From NCBI GenBank assembly GCA_008638375.1, contig CM018051.1, positions 30,512,740-30,576,739 on the forward strand: DNA of 64,000 bases, given 5' to 3'. Positions 56,900 to 64,000 of this stretch are shown here, piece after piece. Within the stretch, counting starts at the first letter, position 1; the number at the start of each line of letters is the position of its first letter. Below the pieces are notes generated by a model that made no database searches, was not told the DNA's origin, and saw nothing but the letters and a program-made list of their open reading frames with translations. Source of the DNA: Nyssa sinensis (lineage: Eukaryota > Streptophyta > Magnoliopsida > Cornales > Nyssaceae). The translations under genes were made by a program, and so were the position numbers.

Positions 56900-58589
56900 T
56901 GTAATACCCCGACCCGAGAATGTCGGGTAATATGACACGTATTTCGAGGGTATGAAAAATGGAAGTAAATATTATGTTTTTAAAACAATAATAAATTAAT
57001 TTAATAAAATTAATTTATTAATATGAGAAATTAAGTATTTATTATGATTAATATGAAATATGATGGTTAATTGGTAAAGTGTAATAAATTGAATAAATAA
57101 TTTAATAATAAATTAAATATGACAAATTAAGTAAAAATATATAAATATATATATATACATATATAAATATATATATACCAGCCGTGTGTGTGAGTGTGGA
57201 GTAATATGTAAATTAAATGTAATATATATATATATATATATGTATACATGAATAGATGAGAGGAAGACATGGGAATTAATATGGGTAAGGTGGCATGTAC
57301 TTTATGTGTATATTATATGGCCATTAGGTGAAGATGAATAGGGAGAAGTATGGCTATGGTCTGATGGAGTAAGGGAGTGAAATGAGGGGCAATTAAGCGA
57401 GGTGATAGCCATTTAATTTCTCACCTATACAAATGGTCATACATGGCTTACACACAAGATCTCCACCGATCAGCAATAGAGAAAGAGAGGGAGAGTTCTG
57501 GGCATTTAGAAGAAGAGAAGAGAGGTCTCAGAGGAAGGAGGAAAGAGAGAGAAAGCCACTGTTAGAGGTAAAACACCAAGAACCATTACTTTCTCTCTCT
57601 AGAAAATTTGGCATGCATAAACTGTTTTAGTTCTAGATTTTGTATATATGATGTTTTAAACATATTTAGGCATGATTAAACATGAAATTAGGTCATAAAA
57701 ACACCTAGAACTACGTGACCCAACAGTGAACCGCCATTGAAGACCATGCTATAGCAGGTCTGAAATGATGGAAGCCAAACTCTTTTTGGTGCATAGAGAC
57801 TTCAAGAAGAAGTCATGAAGGTCATGAAAACCTATACCCGCGACCAAAAATCACATGAAATGACCCTCGACCATTGACTTGCAGGTTTCGGGTTTTCAAC
57901 CCAAACCCTTAAACTTGCCTTTAAACCTACCCTTATGAACGAGAATTTAATCCCCATGAAGAGAGGATTAAAACAAGCAAAACCTCGTGAAAAACCATCG
58001 ACAAACGAGCATGAACGACCCATGAACAGCTCGGATTATCGCGACTTAATTCGAGTCATTGAGCTACATTCGAACCTCTAAATCAATGTAGAAGTGTTCT
58101 AAAATGTATTAGGAGGTGTTTGGAAAAGAAAGCAGAAGAAACGGAGTTGTAGAAATCCACGAAATAGAAAAAAATTGAAAACCTGCAACTAGGGCAACAC
58201 TGGGAAGAAACGGGGAAGAAGATGAACAGTGGTGGTTCGGGTCAAATGGGTCAAATCGGGTTCGGGTCGGAACCCGACCCGTCGTATAAACGGTTAAGTG
58301 GACGGCGTCGTTTATGCTTATGTTTAAATTTTTAAACAATTAGGGCTGACGTCATCATGACGTCAGCATTACACAATAAACCCAACCAGACCGGATTGGT
58401 TCAATTGAAATTGGACCGGTTCATTTGAGGTAGGACTGAACCCACTGGTTCAGTCCGAAAGTTTTGAATATTTAATTTTGACCCCCAACTGTTCTACGGA
58501 TTTACACTGTGGCCCAAATTTTGGAAAAATTATGCAAATATACCCCTGGAAGAATAATAAAATAATAAAATAATTATTTTATTAAATAA

Positions 58590-59470
58590 GTAAAATTACT
58601 AAATTACCCTTGGGTCATAAATAGGGCAAATGAAGTCCAAATTAAATAAACGAGTAGTGTATCCTTACTATTTCGGATATTCTGAAGCCAATGGTAGGGT
58701 CCGTTTTACGAGACGGGGCCCAAAAAATTTAGACACGTTAAGGTATAAATTACCAAAATACCCCTTGACCAAAAATGACAAGTTATATATGTAACCTTAC
58801 TATCTCGGACCCTCTGAGTCCATTGGTGAGGTCTGTGACATGAGATGAGGCCCCGAAAAATTTAAGACTCCTAAAAATGTCAAAATGACCAAATTGCCCT
58901 TCCCCCTAAACAAGTCAAACGAAGTCCAAATTTAATAAATAAATAGTAAATTTTTACTATTTCAAACATTCTAAGACTGATGGTAGGGTCCATTTTTCGA
59001 GACTGGATCCCGAAAAATGAAGACGCATGAAGGGGTAAATGACCAAAATACCCCTTGTCCAAAATTAACAAGTTATTAGTGTAATTTTACTATCTCGGAC
59101 CTTCTGAGTCCAATGGTGAAGTCCACGACACGAGATGAGGTCCCGAACATAAAGACACGTAAAGAAGTAAAATGACCAAATTACCCCTAGTACACTAAAA
59201 GCCAAATTAAAACACAGGAAGGTCTGAATTGACTTTCATTGACATCCTGGACTCAATAATGGAGTCCGAACTATGAAACGAAGTACAGAAAAATATGACA
59301 CGTAAAACGACGAATGACCCTTTTTCCCTTTTTATACTAGAGTCCGAATTAAATCCTAGGGAAGCCCAAACCGACTTTCTTCGACGCTCCGGACTCAATG
59401 GTAGAGTCTATTCGACCAAAAGAAATGCCTACAATAAAAATACATAAAATTTGATGAATAGCATCTGTCA
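58590..59470 (+). repeat. Array of degenerate ~135-150-bp units in LTR-D
   Basis: The marker 'accaaaataccccttgacc' or its variants occurs at about 58596, 58750, 58887, 59041, 59172 and 59316 (steps of 131-154 bp). Each is followed by 'actatctcggacc.tctgagtcc' and 'ggtgaggtcc...gagatgaggtcccgaaaaa'. This is the same module as the LTR-C array, read in the same direction relative to the LTR. Confidence 0.85.
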
Positions 59471-59586
59471 GATGACTATAAATTAAAGTGATGCCAAAGT
59501 ACTAATCTACGGCATATACGAGGACATGACAACACATCAACCTTAGAATAAAAATTTCTAACTCATAAATTGATCTTAGGTAAATC

Positions 59587-59868
59587 ATGGAAGAACAACG
59601 AACCAAATACACGATCATGACTAAGGCCCAAAGGGCCAAGGACCCAAAGCAACAGGCCTTCATGCAAGAGCTGTTGCGTCGACAGAGAGTAATCAACAGA
59701 TTTGTCAAGATAGCCAAGGCGACAGAGGTCGTCTCGGTAAGCCCCTTCATGTTCAAATCACCCACCAAGGCCATGGTGGCGGAGGCTAAAAAGAAGAAGG
59801 AAGAAGAAAGGAAATTGGAAGAGGAGAGAGAGAACACAGAAACCTTAGCCGAATGGCGTCGCAGGTAA
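59587..59868 (+). CDS. Unrecognised 93-aa Lys/Glu-rich ORF inside LTR-D
   Basis: ATG 59587 opens a 93-codon frame rich in charged residues: KAQRAKDPKQQAFMQELLRR near the start, then a likely coiled coil EAKKKKEEERKLEEERENTE before LAEWRRR. It has none of the AT-driven low complexity of neighbouring ORFs. Its last codons run into CGCAG/GTAATA (59861-59871), a good splice donor, so the coding part could continue in another exon. The nearest family cannot be named from sequence alone. It may be a captured host exon or a leader ORF of the element. Confidence 0.4.
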   Translation: MEEQRTKYTIMTKAQRAKDPKQQAFMQELLRRQRVINRFVKIAKATEVVSVSPFMFKSPTKAMVAEAKKKKEEERKLEEERENTETLAEWRRR

Positions 59869-60086
59869 TATTATTATCATTAAGAACATAAGTTACTAGC
59901 TCTGTATTTCAGTTATAAGACAGACAGGTATGACAAGTTAGGCCTCTCACAGTTTACACTTAGTGAGTTGTGGAGTTAATTAAGTACATATGAAAATTTA
60001 TGAAGTCTTCATGAATCTTGATAGGCTAAGGAAAGAGAGAGTAAAAGGGAAGGCGCCTCAGTAGAGCTAACCCTAAACGGACCAAG

Positions 60087-60901
60087 GTGAGTAACCCTGT
60101 ATTTGAACTGGAGATTTAACTCCATATATTTGAAGAAGTTTTAAGCACAAGTCATTGCAGCCTTTGAATATCAAATTCAGTCTATATATGATTCCGTTCT
60201 TTTAAAATATTCTGTTACGGCATGCTTATTAAATGTTTTAAATTCAGCTTTTTTCTTGAAAATACATCAGCATGTCTAAATCAATTGCAAACCTCTTTAA
60301 TATTCTGAATTTGATTATCACGTGTATTCGAAGCTTTATTGTAGAATTTATACATTTCATGCTTTAAATGTTCATGAAAAATATCTATTGAAGAAGTCAT
60401 GTGACAAATGTTTTATAAGATAAACGGTACTAAGTACCACCCTATACGATGGTTGAAATCCTTCGGGATTCAACAGTACATGCCCGGTAGAAGGATCTAA
60501 TCCCCCAGGCAAATGAGATATCTCCATCGACAGTATTGGCAGTAAAATGGGAGTCTGGTTCGAAACAGATTCCGCCTAATAAAAGAGAAAAGACGACAAG
60601 TGATTTTGAAAATAGAAGTAGGCATTATCCCTATTCTATTTCACATGTTTATATGCTTTTAAATTGCATATGCTCTATTTGAAGGAAATGTGTGTTTAGC
60701 TTGAATACTTTAATTGTTCAAAGCTATTATTTTAAGAATGCATATACTCTGTGTTCTAAAATGTACAAGCAATTGGTAGTGAGTATTTCATAAATCCTCA
60801 TGTGCTAAAACCACTACCAGTTGAAAACCCCATGACGAATGCAGGAATTACTCACAAGCTTTGATTAGCTTACCCGGATTTTATCCGCCCCCCCCTTTCA
60901 G
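60087..60901 (+). other. Candidate intron at the 3' end of LTR-D
   Basis: Donor CAAG/GTGAGTAAC (60083-60095) and acceptor CCCTTTCAG/GTGATT (60901) enclose 815 bp. The block ATTACTCACAAGC...TTAGCTTACCC lies just before the acceptor, as in the other LTRs. Inferred from sequence only. Confidence 0.4.
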
Positions 60902-61336
60902 GTGATTAATGGCAGATCGAATTTTTGAAGACATTAAGGATGAACCTAGCCTTTGGGAAGATTTGCTTAAGTAGTTCTTTTGGGAAAAATCACATGAACT
61001 TTGATTAGTATATTTTGTATTTCCAGACAGTCTAAGGATATGTATTAAGCCCCACGGGGCAGTTGAACTAAGATGTAATTATAAAGTCTTCTAAGTTTTA
61101 GCTATGCTCTGATTTTATATGAATGTGTGAACATGTGTACCATTGAGAATAGCGGCAGTATCGGACGGATGTGCAAATTTAAAAAAAAAAAAAAAAAGAT
61201 TTTCGCGCTTCCGCAACCACATGAAGCACATCTATTCGATACCGCTACCTATGCGAGCCTTGTCTCGAGGCCTTCGGGTCTCGGGGCGGCGATCGCGATC
61301 CGGTAATCCGCCTAGCGTGGGTTTCGGGTCGTGACA

Positions 61337-61592
61337 ACCTTCTTTTAAAAGGATTGGGCTCTTTTAAAAATCATTGGGCCTGGGTTGTTCAAAAAAGAAT
61401 TTGGGCCCAACAGTTAAAAATTTTTTTAAAAAAAAAAAAGGGAAAGGGAAGAAAGAAGAAAAAGGGGGTGGGGGGATTCGAACCAAGAACCGTGAGTGTG
61501 GAATGGCACGTGTGGACCAAGTGGGGACGGTTACCAACCGTGCCCCATTATGCAATTAATATATATATATATATATATATTATACTTTACTC
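61337..61592 (+). mobile_element. LTR-A (+), short segment between LTR-D and LTR-C
   Basis: It continues LTR-A after the LTR-D insertion and is cut at 61593 by an LTR-C terminus. It contains A- and G-rich runs, tRNA-like segment 7 and a (TA)n tract (61558-61580). Confidence 0.75.
61470..61552 (-). other. tRNA-like segment 7, antisense to LTR-A
   Basis: On the minus strand, GGGGCACGGTTGGTAACCG (A-box-like) is followed about 45 bp later by a perfect B box GGTTCGAATCC (plus 61474-61484) and then CCCCCTTTTTC, a T run. A (TA)n tract lies just upstream of the A box. It is not called a tRNA gene because acceptor and anticodon stems do not close. Confidence 0.6.
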
Positions 61593-62179
61593 TGTCACAT
61601 CTCGAACCCCACCCTACGCGGATGTCGAGGACGTGATGCCAATCAGCCGCCACGCGACCAACCGAAGGCAATTTCTGAACTTTCCAGTGAATTGCACTCC
61701 GACTGTAGGGTCAGATGCAGCGGAATTTAAAACCTTTTTTTTTTGTCAAGGGAATGCAACTCGTGTATTCACCGTAAGGTTATGTACCACAGAGCCAGTC
61801 TAAAATCCAACAGCTAACAATTCTAACCTCAGAGCATATCTATAATCCGACATATAACAACAGAGCAGAACTATAATCTCTAGAGTACCGTTTAAATCCA
61901 TGAGCCATGTCTATATCTAGTACATATCAGTCAAGTCAGTCGTATTACATCACTCACCTGATTAAACAGATTCAATCCTTAATAATCCAGTCTCCACATA
62001 TCAGTGCCATCAAATCCAATAGATATCATTCCTGAAAAATGTTAGGGAATGGGGTGAGCTTCGAAAAGCCCAATGAGTAACACAGGTTCCCTGTCATGGG
62101 TTTCAAACCATTGTTGTTTACAAAGCACAAGGGTAGTTCAGTTGTTTCTGAAATAGCAGTTTTATAAATCTACTTTAAA

Positions 62180-62980
62180 TGCAGTTTCAGTAGAATAAAG
62201 CAAGACTGAACAAAATAAAACCACAGATCAGAACAGACAGAACATAACAGACCATATCAAGTATAACCGTACAGAACAGAACACAACAGGTCAGGACGGA
62301 GCAGAACCGAGCAGAGTAGGACATAACAAATCAGAACAGGATGAAGCAAAGCACAACAAATCAAAACAGAATAGTAAATGATGCCAATATATCAATCAGA
62401 GACAAACAGGTCAGAATAGAACGGGTCAGCATAGAACAGGTCAGAATAGAACAGGTCAGAACGGATCACAATAAAACATAATAGAACGGAACGGAACAGA
62501 ACATAACAAATCATAACCGAACAGAACGGAATAGGACATAGCAAATCATAACCGAACAGAACGGAATAAAACATAACAAATCAGAATAAAACAAAACAGA
62601 ACATAACAGAACGGAGCGGAAACAATATGTCAACCAGAGATACAGGTATATCATCAACAAAACGGAACAAGACAAAACTAAGCGGAAACAGTATGTCAGT
62701 CAGAGATACAGGTACATCATCAAAGAACATGATAGATCAGTATTGAGCAGAACAGGACGGGACAGAACAGAATGGAACAGACCGAAACAAAGCAAACAGG
62801 TCAGGACGGAACAGATCAAACATAACAAATCAGGACGGATCAAGACTGAACAGATCAGACAGATGAAATAGAACAGGTCAGGGCAGAATGGATCAAACGT
62901 AACAGATCAGGACAGATTAGAACTGAACGGATCAAACAGATCAAACAGAACAGGTCAGGACAAAATAGATCAAACATAAC
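62180..62980. repeat. Low-complexity AACAGAACGGA / CAGATCAGRAC field in LTR-C
   Basis: Hundreds of bases are built from 5-10-bp variants of ACAGAAC, AACGGA, ATAACAAATCA and GGTCAGGACGGA. It occupies the place of the ~60-bp minisatellite of the other LTR-C copy. The Phe/Tyr/Cys-rich 60-aa ORF on the minus strand is an artefact. Confidence 0.85.
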
Positions 62981-64000
62981 AGATAGTTAAACACGTTCAT
63001 TTGAAACAGTATTAAAAACAGGAGTACAGTTAAAACATCAGAGTAACAGAACAGGTCAGTAATGAGCAGAGCAGAACAGTATAAACAGTACAGTATACAT
63101 AGATTAAACAGTGCGGTATGCTCATATAGCGCTCAAGACTGAAATGGTACCAAGAGTCAGTTGTTCTTTCAGAACCAGTTAAAAACAGCGATTTCAGTAC
63201 AGAACAGAGAAGCCAGACAGAGTAAAGATCATGCATTTAGGTAAGAGCATGAAATCAGTGTATCAGATAAAACAGTACAGTACAGTATTTTAAAATACAG
63301 TAACTAGACAGTGTACTTATACACCAATTCAGGAGTCAGGGTTACTCACCAAGATAGTTAAATACGTTCATTTGAAACAGGATTAAAACAGGAGTACAGT
63401 TAAAACATCAGAGTAATAGAACAGGTCAGTAATGAGCAGAGCAGAACAGTATAACAGTATAAACAGTACAGTATGCACAGATTAAATAGTGCGGTATGCT
63501 CAAATAGCGCTCAAGACTGAAGTGGTACCAAGAGTCAGTTGTTCTTTCAGAACCAGTTAAAAACAGTAATAGGTTTATTTCAGTACAGAACAGAGAAGCC
63601 AGACAGAGTAAAAATCATGCATTTGAGTAAAAGCATATAATCAGTGTATCAGATAAAACAGTATAGTACAGTATTTTAAAATACAGTAACTAGACAGTGT
63701 ACTTATACACCAATTCAGGAGTCAGGGTTACTCACCAAGATAGTTAAATATGTTCATTTGAAACAGTATTAAAACAGGAGTACAGTTAAAACATCAGAGT
63801 AACAGAACAGGTCAGTAATGAGCAGAGCAGAACTGTATAACAGTATAAACAGTACAGTATGCACAGATTAAACAGTGCGGTATGCTCATATAGTGCTCAA
63901 GACTGAAGTGGTACCAAGAGTCAATTGTTCTTTCAGAACCAGTTAAAAACAGCGATTTCAGTACAGAACAGAGAAGCCAGACAGAGTAAAGATCATGCAT
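62981..64000 (-). repeat. Large tandem repeat, ~371-386-bp units, in LTR-C
   Basis: AGATAGTTAAAYAYGTTCAT begins units at 62981, 63352 and 63738 (371 and 386 bp). They are very similar along their length (TACAGTTAAAACATCAGAGT, GCAGAGCAGAAC and GTGCGGTATGCTCA recur in each). The third unit runs off the window. The copies are much more alike than the two LTR-C copies are, so the expansion is recent. Each junction carries GTTACTCACC (63341 and 63727), a donor-like GGTGAGTAAC on the minus strand. Confidence 0.95.

Larger units (their letters stand above)
56900..61336 (+). mobile_element. Solo LTR-D, 4437 bp, inserted in LTR-A
   Basis: It runs from TGTAATACCCCGACCC (56900) to GGGTTTCGGGTCGTGACA (61336). 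The flanks are GCCTT (56895-56899) and ACCTT (61337-61341), a 5-bp duplication with one change. Removing it restores LTR-A sequence. Inside: (TA)n tracts (57140-57245), a GA-rich leader (57470-57570), a ~135-bp repeat array (58590-59470), a 93-aa ORF (59587-59868) and a candidate intron (60087-60901). No pol sequence is present. Confidence 0.85.
61593..64000 (-). mobile_element. LTR-C, second copy (3' part on minus strand), runs off window
   Basis: TGTCACATCTCGAACCCCAC at 61593 matches the LTR-C terminus at 36167, and the first ~600 bp are collinear with 36167-36770, including the acceptor-like TTTTTCAG (plus about 62030-62038) and the AGTAACACAGGTTCCCTGTC block. From about 62180 the interior is dominated by short-repeat and tandem expansions. 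The LTR start lies beyond the window. Confidence 0.85.

Noticed and set aside
62392..63236. Phe/Tyr/Ser-rich ORFs on the minus strand near the right end
   Set aside because: They are products of the low-complexity field and the 371-bp repeat. The same peptide recurs from each unit (for example at 63812-64000).

Overview
The window looks like a repeat-filled, intergenic or heterochromatic stretch of a flowering-plant nuclear genome, probably a eudicot. This rests on Ty3/gypsy elements of the plant Tat and Tekay/Del (chromovirus) types, a Ty1/copia body, a plant-type Helitron, AT-rich spacers and plant-like splice consensus sites. I found no intact host gene, no genuine tRNA or rRNA gene and no CRISPR array. 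The species cannot be named from the sequence alone. LTR subfamily names (A to F) are mine, based only on similarity seen by eye inside this window.

Layout, left to right. 1-2791 is the 3' part of an LTR-A (+), abutting the 3' tail of an LTR-B (+, 2792-4127). 4128-10272 is a decayed Helitron (Rep/HUH part plus PIF1-like helicase), interrupted by a 685-bp Tat solo LTR (5875-6559, target duplication AGTGG). 10273-13852 is a 3' LTR-A on the minus strand with a scrap of its interior. 14287-17702 is a Tat-type gag/protease remnant (+) that has lost the rest of pol, followed by non-coding sequence with one small unknown ORF. 17703-21994 is a 5'-truncated Tekay element (+): integrase, chromodomain, PPT and a 3.3-kb LTR. 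It is embedded in a 62-bp tandem repeat (21995-22336). 22363-28879 is a nearly full-length but broken Tat element on the minus strand, with its 5' LTR at 28148-28879.

28880-46637 is a three-layer nest. LTR-E (-) is split by a Tekay-B element (29607-43819, target duplication GTGAC). The 5' LTR of that Tekay-B is split in turn by a 5.3-kb solo LTR-C (36167-41455, target duplication CATGG). A second LTR-E lies head to head at 46638-49832. A truncated copia body occupies about 49833-52300. LTR-F (-) covers about 52305-55710. From 55711 an LTR-A (+) contains a 4.4-kb solo LTR-D (56900-61336) and is then cut by another LTR-C (-) that runs off the window from 61593.

The most unusual signal is the internal organisation of the very long LTRs (2.8-5.3 kb). 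Different subfamilies share up to four modules: (i) tRNA-like A-box/B-box segments, always antisense to the LTR; (ii) arrays of a degenerate ~135-bp unit in intron-like sequence; (iii) a candidate 3' leader intron of about 0.8-1.25 kb with good donor and acceptor sites; and (iv) a CCGG-rich patch. All coding regions carry stops or frameshifts, often of the kind made by C-to-T decay, so nothing here appears able to move autonomously.
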